This document shows positions 27,991 through 37,179 of a stretch of 64,000 bases of DNA, one piece after another. The stretch covers positions 1,426,001 through 1,490,000 of the forward strand of contig NZ_JQFA01000002.1 in the NCBI RefSeq assembly GCF_000763385.1, read 5' to 3'. The translations under genes and the position numbers were made by a program. This stretch comes from Leptolyngbya sp. KIOST-1. Lineage in GTDB: Bacteria; Cyanobacteriota; Cyanobacteriia; Phormidesmidales; Phormidesmidaceae. How positions within the stretch are numbered: the stretch's first letter is position 1; each line of letters begins with the position of its first letter. The notes under the pieces are model-generated. The model was not told where the DNA came from. It searched no databases and saw nothing but the letters and a program-made list of their open reading frames with translations.

Positions 27991-28077
27991 CCCTCCTCCC
28001 AACACAGCCGGAGGGTGGACAATGCCCACCCTCCGAATCTCAGCCCAGATGGCTCATTCCCAGGCCTAAACTATCCG

Positions 28078-28226
28078 GCGTTGCTGCTTGCCGGGATAAT
28101 TTGCCCCCCTAATCCCCCCAAGGCTAGGGGGAACCGAACAGTCTCAAAATCCCCCAGCATTGGGGGATTTAGGGGGCGGTGAAAGGACTTTTGCCGCTAA
28201 GGGTTCATGCCTTGATTCAGCAACGC
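28078..28226. mobile_element. MITE-like element, copy B
   Basis: 149 bp with terminal inverted repeats GCGTTGCTG (28078-28086) and CAGCAACGC (28218-28226). Read on the opposite strand it lines up along its whole length with 14302-14447, sharing GGCATGAA, TTAGCGGCAAAAGTCCTTTC, CCGCCCCCTAA and TCGGTTCCCCC blocks. No open frame. It sits between two convergent genes, where its strong hairpins could also stop transcription. Confidence 0.8.
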
Positions 28227-28234
28227 CCAATATC

Positions 28235-30946
28235 CTACCTCGACACCAGATCGCGCTCCGGCGACACCACAGAACACTGACCCTGGCTGCGCTTGGCCTC
28301 GGCCATCTGGGTGCACTGGTAAATCAGCGCCGCCACCAGGCCCGTCCAGCCGGTCTGGTGGTTGGCCCCCACCCCCGCGCCGTTGTCGCCGTTGAAGTAT
28401 TCGTAGAACAAAATCAGGTCGCGCCAGTGGGGATCCGCCTGGAACGTGCGGTAGCCGCCGTGGACGGCCCGGTTGCCCGCCTCGTTGCGCAGGAAGATGG
28501 TGATCAGCCGTTGGGACAGCTCATCGGCCACGGTGTTGAGGTCGCACCGCTGGCCAGACCCAGAGGGAAACTCCACGGTGAAGCCGTCGCCCAAAAAGTC
28601 GTGGAAAATCCGCAGCGAGTCGATCAGCAGGTAATTGACCGGGAACCACACCGGGCCGCGCCAGTTGCTGTTGCCGCCAAACATATTGCTGGCAGATTCG
28701 GCGGCCTCGTAGCCCACTTTGTGGGTTTCGCCGTTGACGTCAAAGGTGTAGGGGTGATCAGCGTGGGCGCGGGAGAGCGATCGCACCCCGTAGTCGCTTA
28801 AAAATTCCCCCTCGTCCAGCATGCGCTGGAGGATGGCCCGCAGGCGATCGGGGCTAACGATGGCCAGCAGGGTTGCCCCCTCCTTGCCCTTGGCGGTGAG
28901 GGAGCCGATATTCTCCTGGAGCGCCGGGCGGTTTTTGACAAACCACTGGAACCGGCGGGTGAAGTCGGGGAAGCGCTCAAAGGTTTCGGCCTTGAGCACC
29001 GCCGTAGCGTACAGCGGGATCAGCCCCACCATGGAGCGCACCCGCATGGGGTGGCGCTGGTCGTCGGGGGTATGCAGCACGTCGTAGAAAAACTGGTCCT
29101 GCTCGTCCCACAGATGCACATCGCCATCGCCCATGTGGTTCATGGCATCGGCAATGTGGAGGAAGTGCTCGAAGAACTTGCTGGCAATGTCCTCGTAGGC
29201 GGGGTTGGTCTCAGCTAGCTCCAGGGCCATCTCCAGCATATTGAGGCAGTACATGGCCATCCAGCTGGTGCCGTCGGACTGCTCCAGGTAGCCCCCCGTG
29301 GGTAATTCAGAACTGCGATCAAAAATGCCGATGTTGTCGAGGCCCAAAAAGCCGCCCTGGAAAATGTTGTTGCCGTTGTTGTCGCGGCGGTTCACCCACC
29401 AGGTAAAGTTCAGCAGCAGCTTTTGGAACACCCGCTCCAGAAACAGGCGATCGCCCTGGCCGTGCACCGCCTTTTCGATCTGGTACACCTGCCAGGTGCC
29501 CCAGGCGTGCACCGGCGGGTTGACATCGCTGAAGTGCCACTCGTAGGCGGGCATCTGGCCGTTGGGGTGCAGGTACCACTCCCGGGTAAACACATCCATC
29601 TGGCGCTTGGCAAAGTCAGGGTCGATCAGCGCCAGGGGCACCACGTGGAAGGCCGAATCCCACACCGCGTACCAGGGAAACTCCCACTTGTCGGGCATGG
29701 AGATAATGTCGTCGTTGTAGAGGTGGGGCCACTCCTCGTTGCGCGGGTTGGGCCGATGGGGCGCGGGCTGGGTGGGGTCGCCCTTCAGCCAGTCCTCGAT
29801 CACATAGTGGTAAAACTGCTTGGTCCACAGCAGCCCGGCAAAGGCCTGGCGCTGCACATTGCGGGCATCCTCCGAGCAGCGCCCCGGCAGCAGCTGGTCG
29901 TAGAATTCGTTGGCCTCCACGTAGCGCTGGTGCAGGATGCCATCAAAATTCTGGCCGAAGGGCTCCGGGCAGGCCTGGGGTCCCTGGTCGCTCAGCCGTA
30001 GCCGCACCACCCACTGCTCCCCCGCCCCCAGGCGGCAGTGGTAGTGGGGCGACACCTTCGTGCCCGCCTGGGCCGGGTTCACGGCGTCCTGGCGACCCTG
30101 GACGATGTAGTCGTTGATGCCGTCTTTGACGTAGGGGCTGGGGTTTTCGACCACAAACAGCCGCTGTTTGTTGGTCTCGTTTTCGGTGAATAGCAGGGTT
30201 TCGGCCCCCTGGCAGTAGAGCCAGCGCTGCCCCAGTTCCGGGTGGGAGGCCTCCACGGCGGCAGCCCCGCCGACATTGTCAATGCGCTTCAGGTGGGGCT
30301 TGGGAACGTCCTCAAACCAGCTCCAGGTGTTGCGAAACCACAGGGTGGGCAGCAGGTGCAACTCCGCCCCGTGGTCGGCCCGGTTCACTACCCGAATTTG
30401 GACCAAAATATCCTCATCGGTAGCCTTGGCGTAGTCCACGAACACGTCAAAGTATTCGTTCTGATCAAAAATGCCGGTTTCCAGCAGCTCAAACTCGGGG
30501 GCGTAGTAGTCCCGGTTTTGGTTCTCCTGCCGCACCTGGTCGTAGGGAAACGCCCGCTGGGGGTACTTGTAGAGGTACCGCATGTGGGCGTGGGAGGGGG
30601 TGTTGTCCAGGTAAAAGTAGTAGTCCTTGGGGTCTTCGCCGTGGTTGCCCTCGGGGCCGCTGAGGCCAAAGACGCGCTCTTTCAGGATTGGATCTTTGCC
30701 GTTCCACAGGGCGATCGCAAAGCACAGCCGCTGGTGGTTGTCGGAGATGCCGCCGAGGCCATCTTCGCCCCAGCGGTAGGCCCGGGAGCGGGCGTGGTCA
30801 TGGGGAAAGTAATCCCAGGCGGATCCATCGGGGCTGTAGTCCTCGCGCACGGTGCCCCACTGGCGCTCACTCAGGTAGGGGCCCCAGCGCCGCCAGTAGG
30901 ATGTGCGATCGCGATCGGCTGCCATACGTTGCGCTTCCGCCGTCAT
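28235..30946 (-). CDS. GH63-like glycoside hydrolase (MGH1-like glucosidase)
   Basis: About 903 residues from ATG 30944-30946 ([18 protein letters not shown]). Starting features [23 protein letters not shown] and [16 protein letters not shown] are typical of large bacterial GH63-related proteins. The C-terminal (alpha/alpha)6 part has [45 protein letters not shown] sequence, and [16 protein letters not shown]. Soluble, no signal peptide. It likely hydrolyses an alpha-glucoside such as a glucosylglycerate-type compatible solute or glycan, which is inference. Confidence 0.85.
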   Translation of the reverse strand: MTAEAQRMAADRDRTSYWRRWGPYLSERQWGTVREDYSPDGSAWDYFPHDHARSRAYRWGEDGLGGISDNHQRLCFAIALWNGKDPILKERVFGLSGPEGNHGEDPKDYYFYLDNTPSHAHMRYLYKYPQRAFPYDQVRQENQNRDYYAPEFELLETGIFDQNEYFDVFVDYAKATDEDILVQIRVVNRADHGAELHLLPTLWFRNTWSWFEDVPKPHLKRIDNVGGAAAVEASHPELGQRWLYCQGAETLLFTENETNKQRLFVVENPSPYVKDGINDYIVQGRQDAVNPAQAGTKVSPHYHCRLGAGEQWVVRLRLSDQGPQACPEPFGQNFDGILHQRYVEANEFYDQLLPGRCSEDARNVQRQAFAGLLWTKQFYHYVIEDWLKGDPTQPAPHRPNPRNEEWPHLYNDDIISMPDKWEFPWYAVWDSAFHVVPLALIDPDFAKRQMDVFTREWYLHPNGQMPAYEWHFSDVNPPVHAWGTWQVYQIEKAVHGQGDRLFLERVFQKLLLNFTWWVNRRDNNGNNIFQGGFLGLDNIGIFDRSSELPTGGYLEQSDGTSWMAMYCLNMLEMALELAETNPAYEDIASKFFEHFLHIADAMNHMGDGDVHLWDEQDQFFYDVLHTPDDQRHPMRVRSMVGLIPLYATAVLKAETFERFPDFTRRFQWFVKNRPALQENIGSLTAKGKEGATLLAIVSPDRLRAILQRMLDEGEFLSDYGVRSLSRAHADHPYTFDVNGETHKVGYEAAESASNMFGGNSNWRGPVWFPVNYLLIDSLRIFHDFLGDGFTVEFPSGSGQRCDLNTVADELSQRLITIFLRNEAGNRAVHGGYRTFQADPHWRDLILFYEYFNGDNGAGVGANHQTGWTGLVAALIYQCTQMAEAKRSQGQCSVVSPERDLVSR

Positions 30947-31075
30947 CCTGTTACCTCTGATAGTTCTACAGCCAGAGGGGGTAGCGTGAGCTAATCGTCT
31001 ATACTCGGTTCCTCTGACGGACATATCCTACCGAAGCCGCTGGCGGGATATATCTGCCCAGGGAGGGTTAAACCG

Positions 31076-32053
31076 CTAGGGCCTGGTGCCGCGCCTGGGC
31101 TTGGCTTCATAGGTTTCGTAGGCCGCCACAATTCGCTGCACCAGCGGATGTCGCACCACGTCGGCCTGGTTGAGCTGGCAAAAGGCAATGCCATCCACCC
31201 CGCTCAAAATAGTCTGGGCGATCGCCAGGCCCGACGTCTGGTCGCTGGGCAAATCCGTCTGGGTGATGTCGCCCGTCACCACCATGCGCGACTTAAAGCC
31301 CAGCCGGGTCAGCACCATCTTCATCTGCCCCGGGGTGGTGTTCTGGGCCTCGTCCATGATCACAAAGGCGTTGTTGAGAGTACGGCCCCGCATGTAGGCC
31401 AGCGGAGCCACTTCAATAATGCCCCGCTCCATCAGGTTGGCGATTTTTTCGGGGTCCACCAGTTCGTGGAGGGCGTCGTAGAGGGGGCGCAGGTAGGGGT
31501 TGACCTTCTGCTGCAAATCGCCGGGCAAAAAGCCCAGTCGTTCCCCCGCTTCCACCGCGGGACGGGTGAGAATCAGCCGCTCAAACTCGTTGTTGAGCAG
31601 GGCCTGTACCCCTACCAGGGTAGCCAGAAAGGTTTTGCCGGTACCCGCTGGCCCCACGCAAAACACCATGTCGCTTTTCCGCAGCGCCTTGACGTAGCGC
31701 TTTTGGCGAAAAGTTTTGGCCCGGATTACCTCGCCCCGACGAGTACGGGCCACAACGTCCTGGTGAATAGCCTGGAGTTCGTCGACGCGATCGGTGTCGA
31801 GCGCCTGACGGGCGGTCATGATGTCGGCACTGGTCACCGACTGCCCCTGACTCCACAGGGGTTCGAGGGCTCGCACCAGCCGCTGGGCCAGGGCGATTCC
31901 GTTTTCTGTGCCCGAAACGAACAACTCCTGGCCGCGCAGGACTAGAGAGGCTCCAGTCTGATTGGCCAGGAGTTTGAGGTTTTCGTCCCGATAACCAGCC
32001 AGGGCCAGAGCACCCTCCGGGCTGGACAATTCAATTTGTAGGGGTGAGGACAT
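31076..32053 (-). CDS. phoH: PhoH-like P-loop ATPase
   Basis: 325-residue PhoH-family ATPase. The N-terminal ~110 residues are the KH-like/PhoH extension. Walker A is GPAGTGKT at 134-141, Walker B is FVIMDEAQNT, and RPAVEAGERLGFLPGDLQQKV is the family signature. PhoH proteins are associated with RNA metabolism and ribosome maturation. It closes the leftward rpsP-khpA-phoH unit, a conserved cyanobacterial order. Confidence 0.93.
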   Translation of the reverse strand: MSSPLQIELSSPEGALALAGYRDENLKLLANQTGASLVLRGQELFVSGTENGIALAQRLVRALEPLWSQGQSVTSADIMTARQALDTDRVDELQAIHQDVVARTRRGEVIRAKTFRQKRYVKALRKSDMVFCVGPAGTGKTFLATLVGVQALLNNEFERLILTRPAVEAGERLGFLPGDLQQKVNPYLRPLYDALHELVDPEKIANLMERGIIEVAPLAYMRGRTLNNAFVIMDEAQNTTPGQMKMVLTRLGFKSRMVVTGDITQTDLPSDQTSGLAIAQTILSGVDGIAFCQLNQADVVRHPLVQRIVAAYETYEAKPRRGTRP

Positions 32054-32095
32054 CTAAACCAGGTGCCAGAACAGTTCAGGCCGGGGCAGCCCAGC

Positions 32096-32440
32096 CTAGG
32101 TTTTGGGACGCAGCTGGGGCCTGGGCTTGCTGTGCGATCGCGGTGAAGGGCTGCGAGACCGGCGATCGGAGCCATTGTCCTGCTCCGAGGCCCCGTAGAC
32201 ATCGACGTAGGCCGACCACCCGGACAACGAAGCCGTAGCCCGCACAATAGTGCGAATAGCCTGGATATTGCGTCCACCACGGCCAAAGACCTTACCTCGC
32301 TCATCGCCACTGAAAGCGATGCGAATCCACACTTTGGCCTGGGCGGCGTTCTCTTCACAGTCTATCCGCAGGGAATCAGGCGAGTCTAGAAAAGGCTCTA
32401 CCAAAAACCGAACCAGTCCTGGGAAGTCGGGCCTATCCAT
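32096..32440 (-). CDS. khpA: KH-domain RNA-binding protein KhpA
   Basis: 114 residues. The KH type-II domain spans about residues 1-82, with the GRGG loop at 53-56 (KVFGRGGRNIQAIRT) and VDVYGAS at its end. A basic Ser/Arg/Pro tail follows. KhpA binds RNA and is usually encoded just after rpsP, as here (33 bp gap). Confidence 0.92.
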   Translation of the reverse strand: MDRPDFPGLVRFLVEPFLDSPDSLRIDCEENAAQAKVWIRIAFSGDERGKVFGRGGRNIQAIRTIVRATASLSGWSAYVDVYGASEQDNGSDRRSRSPSPRSHSKPRPQLRPKT

Positions 32441-32473
32441 GGTGGGGGTGGGGGCTTAAAGACAACGGGTGAC

Positions 32474-32752
32474 CTAGGCTTCAGGCTTAGCTGCGACCTG
32501 GGCTGGGGTCTTGGGCCGCTCAAGCAGGTTGGCTTTTTCCAGAAGGTGCCGCACGGTTTTGGTGGGCTGAGCTCCCTGCTCCAAACGCCGGGTGATGGCA
32601 GGAACATCCAGCCGGGTTTCATCGGTGCGGGGGTTGTAGAAGCCAACCTCTTCCAGGGGCCGCCCGTCGCGGCGAGCATCGCTGTTGATGGCGACGATGC
32701 GGTAGCTAACTTCCCGCTTCTTGCCGAAACGCTTGAGTCGGAGCTTAATCAT
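32474..32752 (-). CDS. rpsP: 30S ribosomal protein bS16
   Basis: 92 residues. [41 protein letters not shown] is the S16 signature, and the tail is Ala/Pro-rich. First gene of the rpsP-khpA-phoH unit. Confidence 0.97.
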   Translation of the reverse strand: MIKLRLKRFGKKREVSYRIVAINSDARRDGRPLEEVGFYNPRTDETRLDVPAITRRLEQGAQPTKTVRHLLEKANLLERPKTPAQVAAKPEA

Positions 32753-33206
32753 AGGAATTTAGAGCAACAATCGTAGGGGTGAAAGGTTTCCCAAATGGAT
32801 GATAGCGAAACAGCCAAATGAAATCCACAGGTTTCTAATCCTAGCACTAGAAACCTACAGAATCAATCGCTCGGGCCACTCTTCGCCGTTTTTGGCTGGC
32901 CGGGGGCGGCAACCGGGGGCATAGCCTGAGCGCGTGTCATCAATCCCAGCTGAAACCCCATGGTTCAGAACCCGGCCACGCCCGCCCCAACAACCAGGTC
33001 AGGACTTGGTGGCATGGGCTAGCCCATCAGTCCCAATCGCCGGAACCGGACATTGGCAAGCTGCGCCTCAGCGCTCACCCGAGGGCGTGTCATCAGTTGT
33101 GGCTAAACGCTTGGTATATCAAGCTTTGCCACGCCCGACCCCAAAGACAGACTGGGGGCTGCAACCCTTAATTTTTGGGTGTTTGGCAGCTAATTGATGA
33201 CAGCCC
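32753..33206. other. intergenic region with GTGTCATCAAT motifs, possible small element
   Basis: No credible gene. GCGTGTCATCAAT (near 32932), GCGTGTCATCAGTT (near 33087) and, inverted, AATTGATGACAGCC (near 33192) share a core. The outer pair could be terminal repeats of a ~275-bp relic ending next to psbN. A similar inverted copy lies near 42430. The 87-codon open frame at 32934 shows no protein-like pattern. Confidence 0.4.
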
Positions 33207-33338
33207 CTAGTCTTCGTGGTCGTCAAAGGGATCGGCCAGCTGCTTGGAGGGCGGCCCAAAGGACATGTAAACTGAGTAACCAGTGACGGCAATTAGCACC
33301 GTTGCCACAGAAATAATAAGAACTGTTGCAGGTTCCAT
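33207..33338 (-). CDS. psbN: photosystem II assembly protein PsbN
   Basis: 43-residue single-span membrane protein, MEPATVLIISVATVLIAV then TGYSVYMSFGPPSKQL and an acidic end DPFDDHED. This is the standard PsbN sequence pattern. PsbN assists PSII reaction-centre assembly. It is divergent from psbH, the conserved cyanobacterial and chloroplast arrangement. Confidence 0.96.
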   Translation of the reverse strand: MEPATVLIISVATVLIAVTGYSVYMSFGPPSKQLADPFDDHED

Positions 33339-33370
33339 GGGATTTATGAGAATAAGAAACCACTCCATCC

Positions 33371-33376
33371 TATAAT
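33371..33376 (+). promoter_or_regulatory. probable -10 box of psbH
   Basis: TATAAT, 37 bases before the psbH start, in the psbN-psbH spacer. No convincing -35 is seen. Confidence 0.5.
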
Positions 33377-33412
33377 ATTACGAACTATAAAGTGTTGATT
33401 GTGGAAGGATTC

Positions 33413-33616
33413 ATGGCACAGCGGACTTGGTTAGGAGACGTGTTGAAGCCCCTCAACTCTGAGTACGGCAAGGTGGCTCCCGGCTGGGGCACCACCCCTC
33501 TGATGGCGGTTTTCATCGGTCTGTTCTTCGTGTTTTTGCTGATCATCTTGCAGCTTTACAATTCTTCCATCGTGCTGGAAAGCTTCGATGTTGACTGGCG
33601 CAGTGTAGGTCTCTAG
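33413..33616 (+). CDS. psbH: photosystem II protein PsbH
   Basis: 67-residue thylakoid membrane subunit of [23 protein letters not shown], then the [19 protein letters not shown] helix and a lumenal tail ending [11 protein letters not shown] 33413 is the family start; an earlier in-frame ATG-like start at 33392 is not conserved. Confidence 0.97.
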   Translation: MAQRTWLGDVLKPLNSEYGKVAPGWGTTPLMAVFIGLFFVFLLIILQLYNSSIVLESFDVDWRSVGL

Positions 33617-33800
33617 GGATTTAGCGGGCCTGGCTGTAGTGGTCGGGCTCTAACCTCCTGCCAAATTTGGATTTCATCGTCCGACTTTATCTGTCTGAGG
33701 CTGGTGTAGACCCTTGACTACCCGGCCTCTTTTGCCGTTTGATGCACAGCATGATCTTGCACAGCCGTAGTTCACACACATTGCCCGTGGGGGTTGGCCT

Positions 33801-34202
33801 ATGAACGTTTTTGGTGTGGGTTTGCCAGAGATGGCGCTGATTCTGGTGCTGGCCCTGCTGGTGTTTGGACCCAAAAAGCTGCCCGAAATTGGTCGCAGCC
33901 TGGGCAAAGCCATCAAGGGCTTCCAGGATGCCTCGCGGGAGTTTGAGGAGGAGTTCAAGAAAGAAGCCCAGCAGATCGAGAAGGCCGTCGCCGCGCCTAT
34001 GAAAGCCACGCTGGAACCCGACTCACAAAAGGTGCTAACCCCGCCAGAACCCGCCGCTGAGGTCCAGCCTGCCGCTGCTATGGAAACCTCCACGGCAGAC
34101 ATTCCTGGATCCGAAGCCTCTCCCCCGGCCCCCGTCGAGGTTGGTGACGCCAGCGGTGCCGAGACGGCTGCCGAGGCATCCGAAAACGACTCTCCAGCCT
34201 AG
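33801..34202 (+). CDS. tatA: TatA/E-family twin-arginine translocase subunit
   Basis: 133 residues. The short N-terminal span (GLPEMALILVLALLVFGPKKLPEIG) is followed by an amphipathic helix (SLGKAIKGFQDASREFEEEF). A long Ala/Pro/Glu tail ends the protein. The FGPKKLPE hinge is diagnostic of the TatA/B/E family. The position between psbH and pth is common in cyanobacteria. The long tail could suggest TatB, but the FGPKKLPEIGRSLGKA wording favours TatA. Confidence 0.88.
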   Translation: MNVFGVGLPEMALILVLALLVFGPKKLPEIGRSLGKAIKGFQDASREFEEEFKKEAQQIEKAVAAPMKATLEPDSQKVLTPPEPAAEVQPAAAMETSTADIPGSEASPPAPVEVGDASGAETAAEASENDSPA

Positions 34203-34225
34203 GGCGATCTGGACATCACTGAGCT

Positions 34226-34852
34226 ATGGCTGAAGCACCATCTTCTCCGTTGCCCTGCCTGATTGTGGGGCTGGGCAACCCAGGCGACAAGTACGCCGGC
34301 ACTCGCCACAACATTGGCTTTGAGGTCGTCGATCGCCTATCCAAGCTCTGGGCCGTGTCCCTCAAGCAGGAGCGTCGGTTTCAGGCTGAGTACGGCACGG
34401 GGTTTGGCCCCAGTCGGGAGAAGGTGTACCTGCTCAAGCCCCTTACCTACATGAATCGCTCCGGGCAGTCGATTCGGGCGGCGATGGACTGGCTCAAGCT
34501 GTCTCCAGCGCAGGTGCTGGTGGTCTACGATGATATGGACCTGCCGGTGGGGCGGCTGCGGCTGCGGCTGTCGGGGTCTGCCGGTGGGCACAATGGCATG
34601 AAGTCCGCGATCGCCCATCTGGGCACCCAGGACTTTCCTCGTCTGCGGGTCGGGATTGGGGCCGCCACCCGGGCTGGCGAAAGTGACAAAGGCGTGGTGT
34701 CCCACGTGCTGGGCAACTTTTCCAAAGTTGAGCGCGCCACTATGGATGCCGTGGTGGATACCAGCCTCCGTGCCCTGGAGAAAGCGCTTACCGACGGCGT
34801 TGAGAAGGCCATGAGCCTCTACAATCCCCTCGACTTAAGCGACGGTTCTTGA
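34226..34852 (+). CDS. pth: peptidyl-tRNA hydrolase
   Basis: 208 residues. CLIVGLGNPGDKYAGTRHNIGFEVVD carries the catalytic His and Asn; KPLTYMNRSGQSIRAAMDW, VVYDDMDLPVGRLRLRLSGSAGGHNGMKS and FPRLRVGIG complete the Pth pattern. It recycles peptidyl-tRNA in the cytoplasm. Starts 23 bases after tatA. Confidence 0.96.
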   Translation: MAEAPSSPLPCLIVGLGNPGDKYAGTRHNIGFEVVDRLSKLWAVSLKQERRFQAEYGTGFGPSREKVYLLKPLTYMNRSGQSIRAAMDWLKLSPAQVLVVYDDMDLPVGRLRLRLSGSAGGHNGMKSAIAHLGTQDFPRLRVGIGAATRAGESDKGVVSHVLGNFSKVERATMDAVVDTSLRALEKALTDGVEKAMSLYNPLDLSDGS

Positions 34853-34873
34853 GCGACGGTTGATAGGGCTGAA

Positions 34874-35725
34874 CTACCGCTCAACGGACAGTGGCCGGGC
34901 TTCGGCAGGAGCAGGTTGCCCGTACCGAGCCAGCTGGTCGCGGTAAGGTGTCAGCATCGAATCGTCCCGCAGGAACAGCTCCAGCCGTACGCTGCTGCAC
35001 TGCCTCAACAGAGTCGTTTCTAACCCCAGTAGCACCTGAATGGCCATCTCAGACGATTCAAACTGGTGCACGGTGGCCTTGAGGCCGGTTTCCTGATTCA
35101 AAGAAATATAGACTCTGATTTTTTCGCAGTGATTGTCCAGGGTCGTCGCCGACTCTAAAAAACTGATCGCATCGCGGATGGTGGTCAGATTACCGCTCGC
35201 CGTGAGGGCATCGGCCCTGGAGTCTATGCTGTTGTCGAGGCTACGGTCGGAGGCAAAGGCATTGCCCAGGACGCGGGGTTCGCCTAGCTTAACTTCGACG
35301 GGGGGTGTGCCACTGCCGACGGTTTCAACCACCAGCTTTTCTCGCCGGATCGGCACCTCTACCACTTCGGTTTCAACCACTCGGCGCACGCTCACCTCAC
35401 CAACTTTCACTCGTCGGCGATTGACCACTAGGCGTTCTTCAACCAGGTGGACGGTTTTATTGGTATCTGAAGGGTTTGTGTCTAAGGGGCGCTGCTGGGA
35501 ATGGCCGGGGTAGTCAAGCTCTACGGTGACAATCTTGCGCTCGGCATCAATACTTTTGATCTGGCTATTGGTGATTGACATTTCAGACCCAGCCCGACCC
35601 CTATCCGTTGGACAAACGGCCAGAGAAAAATTGCCCTGGGGCAGGGGATCAACCCTAGTCACATGGCCAATCAGATAGCCGGAGCGATCGAATACAGAAC
35701 CATTGATCAACTGATGTTCAGGCAT
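34874..35725 (-). CDS. DUF2382 stress-type protein with PRC-barrel-like N-terminus
   Basis: About 283 residues from the ATG complementary to 35723-35725 (MPEHQLINGSVFDRSGYLIGHVTRVDPLPQG). Longer in-frame starts reach 35836 but look less protein-like. The N-terminus resembles a PRC-barrel. Residues ~90-150 hold DUF2382: VHLVEERLVVNRRRVKVGEVSVRRVVETEVVEVPIRREKLVVE. The C-terminal ~110 residues have no recognised domain. DUF2382 proteins are often linked to stress or sporulation-like envelopes; role unknown. Confidence 0.75.
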   Translation of the reverse strand: MPEHQLINGSVFDRSGYLIGHVTRVDPLPQGNFSLAVCPTDRGRAGSEMSITNSQIKSIDAERKIVTVELDYPGHSQQRPLDTNPSDTNKTVHLVEERLVVNRRRVKVGEVSVRRVVETEVVEVPIRREKLVVETVGSGTPPVEVKLGEPRVLGNAFASDRSLDNSIDSRADALTASGNLTTIRDAISFLESATTLDNHCEKIRVYISLNQETGLKATVHQFESSEMAIQVLLGLETTLLRQCSSVRLELFLRDDSMLTPYRDQLARYGQPAPAEARPLSVER

Positions 35726-35886
35726 GGGTTTGTGCAACGAATACAAAGCAGAAAATTCAATTGACAGCTCCATAGGCAGAACTGCAAAGCTGGGGGCAAA
35801 GCTAACGCAATGCCCCACAGAACTTAGGGTATCCACCAGGGGCAGGTCTACTGCCCCTAGTCAGCGATAGCCCGATCGATTCACTC

Positions 35887-36834
35887 TTACCGCTTCACTT
35901 TGGGGTTACCGTCGGTGTCGATGTTGAGTTCTTCGCGGCGTACCTGGTCGCGCAGTCGAACGGTTTCTTGATCCGTTTCCTTGCGGACGTTGACTTCTTC
36001 GCGGACAAAGGCCTGCTTATCGACGCTGACCTCATCCTCGTAGACGTCCATGCGGGCTACTTCCTGGTTTTCAAAGGCGTGATCGGTTGCAGCGGCGGGC
36101 TGACCTTTCACATCGTGCCGTTCGATGACAACACGCTCTTTGCTGACCGGCTCAGACACTTCAGCGGTTTCGGTTCTGACCTGCTTACCAACTCGCACTT
36201 CGCCCACTTTATTGTGGTTGCGGCGAGTGATCAAGCGCTCTTCGTACAGACGCAGGGGGCCTTGGTTGTCCTGATCGCTCAGGCCGTAATAGCCAGGTTC
36301 GCGATCGTAATCATAAAGGTTGGCCTTGGTCCGGGCTGTACGTTGACCCGCAGCGTTGCTTTCCAGGGGACGCATGGACTGGTTGTCGGCGTCTAAAGCG
36401 CCCATGCGGTTGGCGTCATTAGGGGTGGCGTAGTTATTGCCCAAAAACTGACGGTTGGAACGTCCCTGGGCGATCGGCCGGTACTGGCTGCGTACCTGAT
36501 CTTCGTAGCGGTCGTCGACCACAGTGCTGTCGTTGTACTCAGGCAGATTTTCGATCTGAGTTTTCGACAGGCCGTTGACGTAAATGCGGGTTTTACCGTA
36601 GTCGAAGTTGGCCAGACCAATGGGAAGCAAAACGTTCTTACCAAAGATCCAGGGGCCTGTGTCTACCACTACGTAGCGGAAGCGACCCGAATCGTCCACC
36701 AGTAAATCTTTAACGGTACCGACTCGATCATCGCCCTGGGTGTAGATAGAGTAGGAATCGATATCACCCAGCTGGCCATCGGCTAAGGTGTCGCGATAGT
36801 CAGGATAATAGTCTTTAAGTCGATGCAAAGGCAT
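35887..36834 (-). CDS. PRC-barrel plus DUF2382 protein
   Basis: 315 residues. The PRC-barrel covers ~25-100 (YSIYTQGDDRVGTVKDLLVDDSGRFRYVVVDTGPWIFGKNVLLPI). A low-complexity linker precedes DUF2382 from ~200 (LYEERLITRRNHNKVGEVRVGKQVRTE ... FVREEVNVRKE). A near-perfect ribosome site AAAGGAGG precedes the ATG. A shortened paralogue lies at 49368-50084, with almost the same first 130 residues and the same leader. Neighbour of another DUF2382 gene on the same strand. Confidence 0.88.
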   Translation of the reverse strand: MPLHRLKDYYPDYRDTLADGQLGDIDSYSIYTQGDDRVGTVKDLLVDDSGRFRYVVVDTGPWIFGKNVLLPIGLANFDYGKTRIYVNGLSKTQIENLPEYNDSTVVDDRYEDQVRSQYRPIAQGRSNRQFLGNNYATPNDANRMGALDADNQSMRPLESNAAGQRTARTKANLYDYDREPGYYGLSDQDNQGPLRLYEERLITRRNHNKVGEVRVGKQVRTETAEVSEPVSKERVVIERHDVKGQPAAATDHAFENQEVARMDVYEDEVSVDKQAFVREEVNVRKETDQETVRLRDQVRREELNIDTDGNPKVKR

Positions 36835-37095
36835 AAAAAGCCTCCTTTAATTCGTCTCTTTACAGAATAAAGGGGCCAGCCTGAAGCCTCATCGTCCAAT
36901 GGAAAGGCAGCGACAACCTCGATAGGTATAGCTTTTCAGCAATCTTGATCGAAGCAAACGTTTAAGTTTTGCTAACAACTGCGATCGCATTTTTCCTTCT
37001 AACTACCAATTCTTTCAAACTGAAAAAAAGATATTAAGAATAACAAAATAAAATTTTGCCCTGCGATCGCAGGGTAGCCCATAGAGCGGCAAACA
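36835..37095. other. AT-rich leader/promoter region of the PRC-barrel gene
   Basis: The region has AT-rich stretches and the perfect palindrome CCCTGCGATCGCAGGG (37059-37074), built on a HIP1 site. It presumably carries the leftward promoter of the 35887-36834 gene. No gene is seen. Confidence 0.5.
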
Positions 37096-37153
37096 AAAAT
37101 GGGCCTTTGGGTCAGACGTCACCTCTAGAGGCGACCTGACAGCCAAAAGCCCA
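37096..37153 (-). terminator. intrinsic terminator of the M3 peptidase gene
   Basis: On the minus strand, a long hairpin pairs TGGGCTTTTGGCTGTCAG with CTGACCCAAAGGCCCA around CCTCTAGAGG, followed by ATTTTTGTTTG. It starts 27 bases after the peptidase stop. Confidence 0.85.
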
Positions 37154-37179
37154 TTGGTTCAGCTCTCAATCCTGACGGC

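Noticed and set aside
32934..33197. 87-codon rightward open frame before psbN
   Set aside because: Pro/Gln/Ala-rich without domain pattern or ribosome site, and it spans the GTGTCATCAAT motifs; more likely spacer or element relic.
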